Part shown: in pieces, positions 8,874-18,605 of the stretch
Layout of the letters: each line of letters starts with the position of its first letter
Numbering within the stretch: position 1 is the first letter of the stretch
Assembly: GCF_002532045.1 (NCBI RefSeq)
Contig: NZ_NWTG01000024.1
Location: 1 to 64,000, forward strand
Source: Bradyrhizobium sp. C9
GTDB taxonomy: Bacteria > Pseudomonadota > Alphaproteobacteria > Rhizobiales > Xanthobacteraceae
Length of the DNA: 64,000 bases
Direction: 5' to 3'
Notes under the pieces: generated by a model
Databases searched by the model: none
What the model saw: only the letters and a program-made list of their open reading frames with translations
Told to the model about the DNA's origin: nothing
Position numbers and translations under genes: made by a program

Positions 8874-9794
8874 ATGACCGTGGAGGTGGTTCTGCCTCGT
8901 CTATACGAGAGAGATATCGATGTGTTGCTGCAAGAGGAGCTCATATTTAACGAAGTCGTCTGCGATGTTTTTTCGAGTGCTCTGGGCTTCGATGCCACGT
9001 TAGAAATCAGCGAGTGTTCCTTGTCCGTCGTGGACGGGACTGGCGAGACGGATTTGTTGGCGCGGTTTATCGTTGATGGCAAAAGTGGCGTCCTTCTGAT
9101 CGAAAACAAAATCGACGCTGCATTTCAGCCGACACAACCCGAACGGTACCGGGCTCGGGCAACCGAATTAGCAGGCACCGGACAAGAGGCATACTGTGTC
9201 CTAATTGCCCCCGCCAAATACACCGAAGGTAATTCAGCGGCCGCGCACTTTGACGCGCGCGTGTCCTATGAGGACGTTGCACAGGCGATTAACTCCCAGA
9301 GTACCGAGCGAGCTAAGCACCGGGCCGCGCTGCTGCTTCGGGCAGTACAGCAATCTAAGAGCTCCTACATTGTGATTCCCGCGCGAGAAGTCACAACCAT
9401 GTGGCAGCGGATCTATGAAATCGCTCGAACCGAATTCCCGCTGTTACAGATGAAGCCACCGACCGATAAAGGGCGAAACTCGTGGTGGGTGATTTTCAAA
9501 GGTAATCTCCCATCTCGGATCACCATTGATTGGAAGGTGAAGAATGGGTTCTTGGACCTGTCGTTCTGGAATGGCGCCCGTCACAGGCCTACGCTCTCTT
9601 CAAGGAAGCCTCCAGGAGCATCCTTGGTGACCAGCGGAACGACCACGATGTTTCGAGTGTCGGTTCAGAAGCCGTCAAAGGATTGGGTTGAGCTAACGGA
9701 CGAGCAGATTCGTAGCACGTTGGAGATCGCGCAACAGTTGCTCAACTTTTACAACGCTCATAAGTACGAGTGCGATCTGCATGAGCAACGCTAA
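8874..9794 (+). CDS. PD-(D/E)XK nuclease family protein
   Basis: A 306-residue protein with a readable PD-(D/E)XK core: GETDLLARF (Asp60), then GVLLIENKID (Glu77, Lys79), then a conserved-looking QPERYRARA helix (Gln88). This matches the PDDEXK_4-type superfamily, which has predicted nucleases of unknown specificity. The C-terminal half (WWVIFKGNLPSRITIDWK, QRIYEIARTEFP) resembles no domain I can name and might read a target or bind a partner. Its stop codon lies inside the start of the next gene (14-base overlap), so the two are translated together. Base composition is less GC-rich than the core half of the window, suggesting transfer. Confidence 0.75.
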   Translation: MTVEVVLPRLYERDIDVLLQEELIFNEVVCDVFSSALGFDATLEISECSLSVVDGTGETDLLARFIVDGKSGVLLIENKIDAAFQPTQPERYRARATELAGTGQEAYCVLIAPAKYTEGNSAAAHFDARVSYEDVAQAINSQSTERAKHRAALLLRAVQQSKSSYIVIPAREVTTMWQRIYEIARTEFPLLQMKPPTDKGRNSWWVIFKGNLPSRITIDWKVKNGFLDLSFWNGARHRPTLSSRKPPGASLVTSGTTTMFRVSVQKPSKDWVELTDEQIRSTLEIAQQLLNFYNAHKYECDLHEQR

Positions 9795-10419
9795 ACCTGA
9801 TTTGAGGAGGAGACTCATGCTCGAGCTAATCGTTGCGGATGATGAGAAGACACGGGTTCAAGAGTCGCTCCAAAGCATTATCGCCAGTGCGTTGCCTTCT
9901 CAGGGCGTCTGCAACGTGGGGTTCCCTGGCGGAAACGACGACCTCGAACTATTCTCGAAAGGTCACGGCGAGCTCTGGTTTGGAACCAGAATTCTTTCGA
10001 ACGCCAGAATTCCAAGATACTGGAACGCGTTCGGAACGTTTGATCCGACTCGAACAAGTCAAACAATCGTTCTCGAAATCAATGTTGCGATCCACGAAAA
10101 TGGTCAGCGGGTCTCTGGGTTCTTCGCGCGAGACCCGCTTGCTGGAAAGACCTACCTTATGCACACGGGAAAAGTTGGTGGTGGAACGCGGGGTGTTGGA
10201 AAAAGGGAATTCCTGGCTTGGAGCCGGAGTCCATCGTTGCCGGTGTTTGACGGGAAAAGCCGTGCAAAGCGACTTGGGATTGCGGTCGGCGTCTTAGATC
10301 GCATGACTCTAGTAGAGAGCATCAGTCAGTTTGTGAAACAGGTCGCCTCTTTCAAGGAATTCGTGAGGCAAGGCCGCCACGAAACACCAGAATTCCGAAA
10401 GCGAGTTGCCGACCTTTAA
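9781..10419 (+). CDS. Unknown protein coupled to a PD-(D/E)XK nuclease gene
   Basis: A 212-residue protein that I do not recognise. It starts 14 bases before the end of the upstream nuclease gene, in a different frame, which is good evidence that it is real and co-translated. Visible features are a mixed alpha/beta middle part (IVLEINVAIHENGQRVSG), a glycine-rich segment (GKVGGGTRGVGKREFLAW) that could be a loop near a ligand, and a basic helical C-terminus (KEFVRQGRHETPEFRKRV). No membrane segment or signal peptide. It may be a specificity, immunity or regulatory partner of the two nuclease-like proteins; this is inferred from position only. Confidence 0.65.
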   Translation: MSNAKPDLRRRLMLELIVADDEKTRVQESLQSIIASALPSQGVCNVGFPGGNDDLELFSKGHGELWFGTRILSNARIPRYWNAFGTFDPTRTSQTIVLEINVAIHENGQRVSGFFARDPLAGKTYLMHTGKVGGGTRGVGKREFLAWSRSPSLPVFDGKSRAKRLGIAVGVLDRMTLVESISQFVKQVASFKEFVRQGRHETPEFRKRVADL

Positions 10420-10843
10420 GATGTTAGGGTCTGAGTTTTGAATTCAGGAGACAGTAGCAACTTAGGCAAGGTGAGCTAGTCGGATCTTTGCGCGATGGCT
10501 TGTTGGGTGGGAATTGATGCTGCTCCGACATAACTTGCCACCGTGGGCGGAAGCGTCCAAAGGCACGGTGAAACTGATCGACGGGAATCCTGCTCGAAGC
10601 GGAGCCAAGTGATCTGGTCGCACGAGCATGCTACCCTCTTGCCGGGTGTTTTGGTTCAAGATCTCAAGATAGGTCGGGCGCGCTAGAGCCGAGTCGTTCA
10701 GGCATGATATTGCTTCGGGCACGCCTGCACTCGCGCGCGGCGCGGCGTGTTGAAAATTCGGGGTATTATTGCGCATCTGACATCATTTCTGCTATTGCTA
10801 GTTGCGAGCCATAGCTAAGGCTTTGGTCAGGGGGGAAACGCCG
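10420..10843. other. Intergenic region without a recognised gene
   Basis: A 424-base gap between the nuclease cluster and the DUF262-HNH gene. A leftward open frame of 104 codons crosses most of it (10462-10776), but it has no ribosome binding site and no recognisable family, and its antisense is also open. It could be debris of an older gene. No terminal inverted repeats were found. Confidence 0.4.
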
Positions 10844-12112
10844 ATGAAGATGAACAAGCGACCATTTCCGCTTGCAACTCTCTGCAGTTACGAAAAGCGC
10901 ATCGACCCCACCCCGGACTACCAGCGCCCCCCTGCCTGGTCCCGCAAACAGAAGCAGCTGCTTCTCGATACTATCCTTCGAGAATACGACATTCCGAAAA
11001 TGTACTGGCGCGCTGTGAAACGCGCAGACGGTGTAGAATACGAAGTAGTCGACGGCCAACAACGACTTCGGACCATTTGGGAATTCAGAAAGGGCGACTT
11101 CGCGCTTGCCAAGGACATGGATGATATCTGCGGATACAAAGTCGCCGGTATGAAGTACGAGGATCTCCCGCTTGACGTACGCACTATTTTCGACGCGTAT
11201 CCAGTCGACGTCGTCGTTGTAGACGATGCGGCACAAGCGGATCAGGAAGATGAAGTGCGCGACATGTTCTTGCGTCTTCAGAATGGCACAATTCTGAAGG
11301 CGCAGGAGAAGCGCAACGCGATGACGGGGGCGATGCGCGACTTCGTTAAAGACGTCGCACGGCATCCGTTCTTCGAGAATTGTCGGTTTTCGAACTCGCG
11401 TTTTGCATTTGATCATATTGCCGCTCAGACCGTCCTCCTGGAGATCGAAGGAGGACCGACCAGCGTTCGCGATAAGGATCTGAATGATCTCTATGAGGAG
11501 CACAGTCAATTCGCCTCAGACGGCAAGGTCGCCAAGAAAGTCCGACGAGTTTACGACTTTCTGCTCCAGACGTTTCCCGAAAAAACCCCGGAGCTCGAGA
11601 GGTACAACGTCATCACGCTCTACTGCCTCGCCTCAGTGCTGGTCGACGGTTACGTGTGCGAGGGGCTCGAAACTAAGCTCCGTGATTGGTTCATCAAATT
11701 TGAAGCCGAGCGAAAGGAGAATGAAGACAAGAGCGATGAACAAAAAGACATTCAATTGGTCGAGTATCGCCGACTGATCAGCCAGTCAACCGATAGCCAG
11801 GAGAGCATCGCAGCCCGGCTGGATTTCTTCGAGAAGAGATTCTTTGATGCCGTCCCGGACGTCGAGCCGAAGGATCCCCAAAGGGGTTTTTCCAATGAGC
11901 AGCGGCTCGCCATTTTTCGTCGTGATGGTGGTATTTGTCAGCTCAAATTGCGATGTGATGGGATTAAAGTAGGTTGGGACCATTGGCACGCTGACCACAA
12001 GCTGCCGCATTCAAAAGGCGGAAAGAGCGTCGTATCAAATGGGCAGGTTGCCTGTCCGGAATGCAATTTCGCGAAAGGGGCAGCAAAGCCTGTTGTTAAT
12101 GCAGCGGAGTAA
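10844..12112 (+). CDS. DUF262 (GmrS/ParB-like) protein with C-terminal HNH nuclease domain
   Basis: A 422-residue fusion. The N-terminal DUF262 domain contains the diagnostic DGQQR motif (residues 70-74) and early phrase YQRPPAW; DUF262 belongs to the ParB/Srx-like fold and in GmrSD and SspE uses nucleotides to control a nuclease. The C-terminus is an HNH domain: Cys365 and Cys371, DHWHADH around 379-385, an asparagine at 399, and CPECN at 404-408, so both the zinc knuckle and the catalytic histidine are present. This is a single-chain modification-dependent restriction arrangement in outline, with a classical HNH in place of DUF1524. The ATG is chosen because AGGGGGGAA lies just upstream; an in-frame TTG occurs 14 codons earlier. 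Confidence 0.85.
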   Translation: MKMNKRPFPLATLCSYEKRIDPTPDYQRPPAWSRKQKQLLLDTILREYDIPKMYWRAVKRADGVEYEVVDGQQRLRTIWEFRKGDFALAKDMDDICGYKVAGMKYEDLPLDVRTIFDAYPVDVVVVDDAAQADQEDEVRDMFLRLQNGTILKAQEKRNAMTGAMRDFVKDVARHPFFENCRFSNSRFAFDHIAAQTVLLEIEGGPTSVRDKDLNDLYEEHSQFASDGKVAKKVRRVYDFLLQTFPEKTPELERYNVITLYCLASVLVDGYVCEGLETKLRDWFIKFEAERKENEDKSDEQKDIQLVEYRRLISQSTDSQESIAARLDFFEKRFFDAVPDVEPKDPQRGFSNEQRLAIFRRDGGICQLKLRCDGIKVGWDHWHADHKLPHSKGGKSVVSNGQVACPECNFAKGAAKPVVNAAE

Positions 12113-12124
12113 GGGTGCATAACG

Positions 12125-12191
12125 GCCGCCCGCAGTTTCAAACGTAACTCGCTCGGCCAACTTGCATCACTGCAAGCGCCTAGCGGGCGGC
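12125..12191. terminator. Inverted repeat between convergent genes, possible bidirectional terminator
   Basis: GCCGCCCGC (12125-12133) and its exact complement GCGGGCGGC (12183-12191) flank a 49-base interior with a smaller repeat, CTTGC/GCAAG. It lies between the ends of two convergent genes. The loop is long and there is no T-run, so termination is a guess. Confidence 0.35.
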
Positions 12192-12337
12192 AAAGGTTCT
12201 GTCTCCGCACCATGAGGCAATTCACTTACCGTCGGCTGGCTTGGAAAATTTACGCAAATACGATTCGCAAATGAGACGTTATGAAAGAAGTCGCCCAATG
12301 GCCGACAGACGCCACTCTGCCGAGAGGATGATCGGCT

Positions 12338-15300
12338 TCATAGACCGTGCCCCGCTGAGATATTTGATTCAGGATTACCCTTTGAGATCCTCTCTATGAT
12401 GGCCGGCCGGATGTAACTTCCTACAAGGACCTCGACCTCGTCGCCTTCTTCCGCACCGAGCAAAGCCGTCGCCACCGGCGTGAGATGGTGGACAATTCCG
12501 CGCGAGGTATCGGATTGCGCCTTGCTGATGGTCACATTGATCGTTCGCTTGTCATCAGTCAGATAGCGAAACTTCACAGTGTCTCCGACTTCGACTCTAC
12601 GATCATTCTTCGAGCTCGGCTGTTTTGAATCAGACGGCCGGACAATAATCGGCTTGCCCTCGCCAAAGACATCGAGCGCACGTTGTTCTGGCTTGACCCT
12701 GATTTCGGGAGGCGTGGCGCTGGGTTGGGGGGTCCTAAGAAACTCCTTTTCACGGCGCTTCAAGGCGGCGAGCTGATCGATTATCGCCTTCCGAAGCTTC
12801 TCTGCTTCTTGACGGGGGTTGTTAAACCAGTCCGTCGACCAGATTCGATGCAGCCTCCAACCCAAACCTTCAAGGATCTCCTGTCTAAGCCGGTCACGGT
12901 CGCGGGCTGACTTAGCCGAATGATAGCTCGCGCCGTCACACTCTACCCCGAGAACAAACCCGTGCGGCCAATCCGGATGACGGACGCCAATATCGACAAA
13001 ATAGCCGGCCACTCCTACCTGCGGCACGGGGGTGCAACCCATGGCTTTTATCTGTTCAATAACGAATAGCTCAAAGTCCGAGTCTGGCTCTCGCTCGGTC
13101 GTCTCACCAGAATCGAGAACACCGCTCGCCGAATACTCCAGCCAGCGCTTGAGCATGTGCGCACCGGGGTTGCTATGCTCCTCAGCCTCGATATCTGCAG
13201 CAGTCATTGACGAGAACGTCACGATCTTTTGCTTCGCACGAGTGAACAGAACGTTCAATCTCCGCTTGCCCGCCAGGCCATTTATGGGACCAAAACGCTG
13301 CATGACGCGAGCGCCTGGTTCTTCCGCACCGTATACCGTCCCTATGAATATGACGTCGCGCTCATCGCCCTGTACGTTTTCTAGATTCTTGATGAAAAAC
13401 TCCTCGAGACCATCGTTCCGCTCCCTCCACGTGTCCATGTACTTCTGAACCGAGCGGCTGTTCGCGACCGCGTATTCGAACTCCTCGATTATAAGGTCAC
13501 GCTGCTTCTGGTTCAGGGTAACCACACCAAGCGACCTATCAGGATCCGTTTGCATGAACTCGACGATCGCGTCGATCATCGCCTTCGCTTCAACCGGATT
13601 GGTGCCGGCTTTGTAGCGGCCCTTCACGTTCCTAAACTCGACCCCCATATGCGCGATCGCCTCTGTCGGGGATGGGAACACGATGAGAGAGTCGTCGTAG
13701 ACTAGTCGATTCGAGAATTTGATGAGACCTGAATGGCGCGAGCGGTAGTGCCAACGGAGGCGCCGGGCTGGACGGAAAGAGCCATTGGCCATTTCCAGCA
13801 CCGACTCGTTCAAGACAGCTTCATCCTCGTCTGCCTCCTCATCATCAATCACCGTCCTGAAGAAGCTGCTCGGTGGAAGCTGATTGGTGTCGCCAACAAC
13901 CACGGCCTGCGAACAGCGCAAAAGAGCGCCGATCGCAGACTCCGGTGGCATTTGAGAGGCCTCGTCGATAATGCAAAGGTCAAATTGGATGCTGCCCTTT
14001 GGCACGTACTGCGCAACCGCCAATGGCGACATCATCCAGCAGGGCTTGAGTTCAATCAGCGCCTCTCCGGCACGTTGCGTCAAATCGCGAACAGGTATGA
14101 ACCTTTGCTTTTTGCTAATCTCATTTTCGATCAGCGACAGGTTCGTCCAGGTGGACTTTCTGCCAATCCCATTACCCATCGGGGGACGCGCAGTTGCCTT
14201 CACCGTGGCGCGAAGCTGCTTGCGCGACAACTGAATTATTTCTCGATCCTTCTCGACGAGAGCGGCTCTGAGTTCGTCCAGCCTCACACCTCGATATCGG
14301 CTTAGCTTGCGACCCAGCTGCGCGTACACGGCTTTGGCCAACTGGCGTATGGCAAGCGCCTCAACTTGAGAGCCCAACCCTACTAAGGAGCCATGCCGCA
14401 GTCTTTCCTGCACGAGGGGCATGATTCCTTCCGGGCCGGCATCGGTAAGCGCTGTCGCGAAGGTCGCGAACGCAAACAGGCCACTTCTATCCAAGGACGC
14501 TAGTTCTAGTGCTTCGGCGGCCTCAGAGAGGCTCCGATCGCGCGTAAATGCATCAGCTTCAATCTTCGCAATCTCGGCCAGCTTGGCCAAAGTGGTCGTA
14601 AGCTTGTCCTCTGAGGCCAGCACCGCGCTGATAGCTTGAGAAGCCGCCAGCGGGTCTCCCTTGAGAAGGACATTCCGGAGTAGAGAGGCGTGATTTTCGG
14701 TCGACCGCGCCCATTTGCCCAACTCTCCCAGGTGCTCGCTTTGGGTCTTGTGACCGGCGAAACGCTCGCCCAAGAGTTCGCGCGCTTGTTGGTGATCGTC
14801 GAGGCTGCGGCGCTGCGAGTGCAGCGCTTCCAACCGCAGCCTCAGGTCCCGAATTTCGGCAAGCCCGACCTCCTGATTTCTCAGCACGCCGGCAACCGGC
14901 CTAAGTTCATCTATCGCATCTTCTATCCGTATCGCATTTTGTTCCGCGGCGGCGATCCGCTCGTCCAGGGATGCAAAGCTGATCGAAATACCTGTGGCAG
15001 GAATTGCCGGAAACAGGTCGAGTTGGCTCAATGGGCCATCGCGCAAAAGCCCACGCAATGATATGTGCTCCGGTCCATCAAACTCCCCTGAGATTCCCTC
15101 GAGAAACCGCACCAAGCGGCTGAACGGCTCGAAGTGGGTGTCCAAACCACGATAGTACAACCCAAACAGGCCACTCGCATCGGCCTGCCTGTTAAACTCG
15201 GCCGATCTGCGCTGGAATGAAAGAAACTCATCGAGGCTTTGGATTGCCTCTGCTCTCGAGAACGTCGACGAACGCGAGATCGACCTGAAAAGCCGCTTTG

Positions 15301-17791
15301 CCTCGCGGTACTTGGATGAAAGAAAGGCAAACGTGCCGGCGCTGCGAAACGCTGAAACGCAAGCGACGAGTGCTCCAGGCGGAACGTCGGCAGATAGGGA
15401 GATCTTCTCCGAAAGACTCGTCCGCAGACGTTGTAGTTGCTGCCCCTCCTCGCACAATCGGCGCAGGTGAAAGTGAGCGTCCTCTTGCGAATGCTTTCCA
15501 GTCCTCAGAGCAAGTGCTTCGCGCCCGACTTCTCGACATAGAGCGTGCGCCCTGCCAATGTCATCTAGCGACCAATTTTTTGCGGCCCCATGAGCACTGA
15601 CGAGCGGCTGCAACTTCGTCGCTATTCCACGCGCTGTGTTTGCCGATGCTCGATGACTCTGCGACTCCTCGGCAAGCTCGCCTTCGCTGATGGAGGAAAG
15701 TGAGGCGCGTTCGCAGATCTCCTCCAACCGCCGGATCTTCTGTAAGGCTATCAGGCCTGGTTCTTCCGTAAGTTCGGACACAAGCCGAACTTCGGCGGCA
15801 CTCAGACCTTCACATTCCTTGAGAAACGAAGATAGTAGGCTCGCTTTACCCTCGGCGAGCACCTCGCAAACTAGCTCTGACGAGTGCAGCTGCAAATGCT
15901 CGGTACACGCCGGCAGAAATTCCTGAAGCGCCTCTATGTTCGAACGAATCTGATTCTGAAGGCCCCAAGGCTGGAGAGCCTCCAATGCAATCGAAAGTGC
16001 CCGGGCTTCATTGGAAGCTTTGGCGGCAAGTGCGCACGCTTCTTCAACGGTAAAGCGGTCGGGATTAACAAGCTGGGTGTCCTTCCATGCAAGACCCGAA
16101 ACGAGTACCTCGGCATGAGCCTTCTCGATCTGTAGCCCCAGTTGCACGAGCCCTGCTAAACCTGAAGCGGTTTGCATTTCGCTCCGAAGCTTACAAAGCT
16201 CGAGTATCTCGTTCGAAATTCCGGATAGCCGATCACTGGTGGCGATGCTCTTCCCAAGGATGGCGTAGACCGTCAGTCTGGATTGACCAAATTCGGTTGT
16301 TAGAAGATCGATGTAGTCCGCTAATTCTTGACGAACACGCCGGAATTCATCGATTTTAGCGTCATAGCCCCGGATTGCTTGGCTCTGCTGCATGTCCAGT
16401 CGAGCCCGTATGGACTCAATCACCTGTTCACGCGTCGACTTCTCAGCCTGAAGCGGCAACAGGAATTCGCCCAAGCCGACTGCCTCGAGCCGCGATTTGA
16501 CCACGTTCAAGGCGGCAAGCTTTTCGGCAACGAATAGAACCTTTTTGTTCGCAGCAAGCGCCCCAGCAATCGCATTTACAATCGTTTGAGACTTGCCCGT
16601 ACCTGGTGGGCCCTCAACTGCTAGATTCCTGTCGTCGGCTATATCGACCAGAACGCTAAATTGGGATGAGTCAGCGTCCATGACGAGGCACGGTACCTTG
16701 GCCTCGATGTCGGGCTTATCTACTTCATACTCGTCGGCAAAGGGCGAGGCTCCAGCGGCTTCCGAGCCAGCAAGAAGTGTTTGCACAACGTCGTTTTGCG
16801 GAAAGTCCGGCTGCTTCGGATCGAGGTCGTGATACATTGCCATTCGGGCAGAAGGAAAGACACCGATCGCGACCTGACGTCTGACACGCCATTTCCGCTT
16901 CTTAGGCAGGACGCTCCCAACCTCTTTGAAGTAAGTCTCAACCGACGTTCCGTCGAATTTGGGCATCTCTATCGAGAATTCGAGGCTCAGCTTCTCGGTT
17001 AGAACGGCGTTCAACTCTGGCACGTCCCCCGTTCCAGAGATGAAGTACTTTGGGCCCTGCGGCGTTCGGACGCGCTTGATTTCGACTTGCAGAAGGACGA
17101 GAGGCGCGAATGAACTTTCACCCCGATCATCCTCCGACCATTCCAGAAACCCGAATGCAACGTGGAGGACGTTCATGCCGGTTTCCTGTAGCCAGGTCCG
17201 GCTCTTGGACATAATTGCGTTTAGCTTTCGCTCGAGATCGGGAGGCAGCAATAGTGTCTGGATCTTATCGTCCGTATGGCGCCCGTCGGCATGCTCGGCT
17301 TCGGCCGCAGGCAGATCGTAGGAGGGAAGGATGCCGTTATTCTTGGCATGCTGGGTAAGGTTAATCTCGGACTTTTGCACTCGCGGAGGCATTCCGAGTT
17401 GCTGTCTCACTCGGTCCTTAAGGGCGCGTTCCGCAGCACGGGTCTTGTCGAGATAGTCGTCGCCATCTCGATCGACGGCTTCCATAGCGGCGACGTAGTC
17501 GTCGTCCGTTAGCCGCGCGTTGATGAGTGCTTCCCGGAACGCGTCCACCTGCTCATCACGAGGATCCTCTTCGATGGGAGGAAGAGGTACCAGTTCCAGT
17601 TCTTGCCCATTACAAAGCTCAAAGAACAGCACGTCCGGAAGCTCGTCCACGGTTCTCAGATGAGCGTTCGAGCGTGGACCGAGTTTGGTCGAAATAAGAG
17701 GATTGCGCCTGCTCAGATCAAGCAGCTTTGGACGAAGATTCTCGATTCTCGTGCGAACCAGCGCGTCGAGACTTTCAGATCCGGGCTTCAT
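12338..17791 (-). CDS. DUF4011 superfamily 1 helicase with Vsr-like nuclease and GreA/GreB-like C-terminus
   Basis: A 1,817-residue protein. The N-terminus carries a DUF4011 domain (ENLRPKLLDLSRRNPLIS). Walker A GPPGTGKS is near residue 394, followed by a very long helical insertion of about 800 residues, then CIIDEASQMPP near 1275, GDTNQLPP, and motif VI NVLFTRAKQK near 1515. Next comes a Vsr/DUF559-type nuclease domain (VDIGV near 1600, GVECDGASYHS near 1615, GWRLHRIWSTDW). The last 80 residues (VEVGDTVKFRY, then TALLGAEEGDEVEV) resemble the C-terminal domain of GreA/GreB, which in those factors binds RNA polymerase. DUF4011-helicase-Vsr proteins are known as single-gene antiphage systems. 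Started at the ATG six codons after a TTG; GAAGG lies upstream. All motifs appear intact. Confidence 0.87.
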   Translation of the reverse strand: MKPGSESLDALVRTRIENLRPKLLDLSRRNPLISTKLGPRSNAHLRTVDELPDVLFFELCNGQELELVPLPPIEEDPRDEQVDAFREALINARLTDDDYVAAMEAVDRDGDDYLDKTRAAERALKDRVRQQLGMPPRVQKSEINLTQHAKNNGILPSYDLPAAEAEHADGRHTDDKIQTLLLPPDLERKLNAIMSKSRTWLQETGMNVLHVAFGFLEWSEDDRGESSFAPLVLLQVEIKRVRTPQGPKYFISGTGDVPELNAVLTEKLSLEFSIEMPKFDGTSVETYFKEVGSVLPKKRKWRVRRQVAIGVFPSARMAMYHDLDPKQPDFPQNDVVQTLLAGSEAAGASPFADEYEVDKPDIEAKVPCLVMDADSSQFSVLVDIADDRNLAVEGPPGTGKSQTIVNAIAGALAANKKVLFVAEKLAALNVVKSRLEAVGLGEFLLPLQAEKSTREQVIESIRARLDMQQSQAIRGYDAKIDEFRRVRQELADYIDLLTTEFGQSRLTVYAILGKSIATSDRLSGISNEILELCKLRSEMQTASGLAGLVQLGLQIEKAHAEVLVSGLAWKDTQLVNPDRFTVEEACALAAKASNEARALSIALEALQPWGLQNQIRSNIEALQEFLPACTEHLQLHSSELVCEVLAEGKASLLSSFLKECEGLSAAEVRLVSELTEEPGLIALQKIRRLEEICERASLSSISEGELAEESQSHRASANTARGIATKLQPLVSAHGAAKNWSLDDIGRAHALCREVGREALALRTGKHSQEDAHFHLRRLCEEGQQLQRLRTSLSEKISLSADVPPGALVACVSAFRSAGTFAFLSSKYREAKRLFRSISRSSTFSRAEAIQSLDEFLSFQRRSAEFNRQADASGLFGLYYRGLDTHFEPFSRLVRFLEGISGEFDGPEHISLRGLLRDGPLSQLDLFPAIPATGISISFASLDERIAAAEQNAIRIEDAIDELRPVAGVLRNQEVGLAEIRDLRLRLEALHSQRRSLDDHQQARELLGERFAGHKTQSEHLGELGKWARSTENHASLLRNVLLKGDPLAASQAISAVLASEDKLTTTLAKLAEIAKIEADAFTRDRSLSEAAEALELASLDRSGLFAFATFATALTDAGPEGIMPLVQERLRHGSLVGLGSQVEALAIRQLAKAVYAQLGRKLSRYRGVRLDELRAALVEKDREIIQLSRKQLRATVKATARPPMGNGIGRKSTWTNLSLIENEISKKQRFIPVRDLTQRAGEALIELKPCWMMSPLAVAQYVPKGSIQFDLCIIDEASQMPPESAIGALLRCSQAVVVGDTNQLPPSSFFRTVIDDEEADEDEAVLNESVLEMANGSFRPARRLRWHYRSRHSGLIKFSNRLVYDDSLIVFPSPTEAIAHMGVEFRNVKGRYKAGTNPVEAKAMIDAIVEFMQTDPDRSLGVVTLNQKQRDLIIEEFEYAVANSRSVQKYMDTWRERNDGLEEFFIKNLENVQGDERDVIFIGTVYGAEEPGARVMQRFGPINGLAGKRRLNVLFTRAKQKIVTFSSMTAADIEAEEHSNPGAHMLKRWLEYSASGVLDSGETTEREPDSDFELFVIEQIKAMGCTPVPQVGVAGYFVDIGVRHPDWPHGFVLGVECDGASYHSAKSARDRDRLRQEILEGLGWRLHRIWSTDWFNNPRQEAEKLRKAIIDQLAALKRREKEFLRTPQPSATPPEIRVKPEQRALDVFGEGKPIIVRPSDSKQPSSKNDRRVEVGDTVKFRYLTDDKRTINVTISKAQSDTSRGIVHHLTPVATALLGAEEGDEVEVLVGSYIRPAIIERISKGNPESNISAGHGL

Positions 17792-18341
17792 GTTGGAGCT
17801 AACCTTCAATTGTCGGGGAGCTCAGGACCAAAAGATCCCGGTTGTGCAGCGATACTGCTGCGGACGAAAAGCCGCCCGGTCGATCGGAGAGGCTGCAGCA
17901 AACCCAAAATCAGCGCAAATAATCGTGGATCGAACTTCACTACCGCCCCTGAAATCTCGCTTTCAATGCCGCGAGTTATGCTCAATCGCGACCATTTTAT
18001 GTTGTACAGCCGCGCGTTGTGTCCAGAAGATTATGCCCACTCCCGACGAAAGTAGATCCGTATAAGCCCGGCGGCGGTACCGGAGCGGTGACCAACTGGA
18101 TCCCACACTCCTGCAGGGTGTCGCGGACGGATTTGCGCCAGCCCTCGCGGAGGTTTTACTTGGCATAGAATAAGGCTCTCTCGCCCTCCACCGCATCGCC
18201 TTTTGCTCCTCTGTAAGTATCGGACAAAGCGAGCATTTCTGCTAACTTCCGAAATCGCAGCGCTGCTGGAAAACATCACTGCGTGAGAGTGACACCGGAC
18301 CGCGGGCCGGGAGGCACCTGAGGAATTCAGCAGCCCCACTC
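17792..18341. other. Intergenic region, no gene recognised
   Basis: A 550-base stretch upstream of the giant helicase gene. Several short frames are open but none has a credible start or family. A leftward segment around 18060-18170 (KPPRGLAQIRPRHPAGVWDPVGH) looks protein-like but has no match I can name and may be a gene remnant. The helicase promoter must lie in the left part. Confidence 0.4.
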
Positions 18342-18605
18342 TCACTGCTGATCGGTGCCCGCTCTGGTGAGTTCGATCAGAAACTTAGTACGCGCTGCCG
18401 GACTGGCGGCCAACCAGGCCGCGCGCAGCATCTTAACCTCGGCCGCCTCGTCCGAAGCGGCCTGCATACCTTCCCTGATTCGCTGCCTAACCTCGGGATC
18501 AGCCATTCGCTCTTTGGTGCGCTTACTGATCTCAGCACTGCGCAATCGCATTACTTCGGCCATGCGAGCCCTCATTTCGGGCGAATGTTTCGAACCTCGT
18601 TTCAT
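18342..18605 (-). CDS. Small basic helical protein, unknown
   Basis: An 87-residue, charged, helical protein (MRARMAEVMRLRSAEISKR, DPEVRQRIREGM). Start supported by AGAGG upstream. The repeated Arg-Met-x-x-x pattern recalls short nuclease-associated modular DNA-binding helices, but I cannot assign a family. Its ATG overlaps the stop codon of the upstream 68-residue frame (ATGA), suggesting a two-gene unit. Confidence 0.55.
   Translation of the reverse strand: MKRGSKHSPEMRARMAEVMRLRSAEISKRTKERMADPEVRQRIREGMQAASDEAAEVKMLRAAWLAASPAARTKFLIELTRAGTDQQ

Noticed and set aside
10766..11509. Open frame antisense to the DUF262 gene
   Set aside because: Overlaps the well-supported gene completely and has no motif.
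12121..12197. attC-like structure (integron cassette site): nested inverted repeats and a GTTATGC-like end
   Set aside because: The R'' end needed to pair with GTTATGC is missing, and there is no integrase or cassette array.
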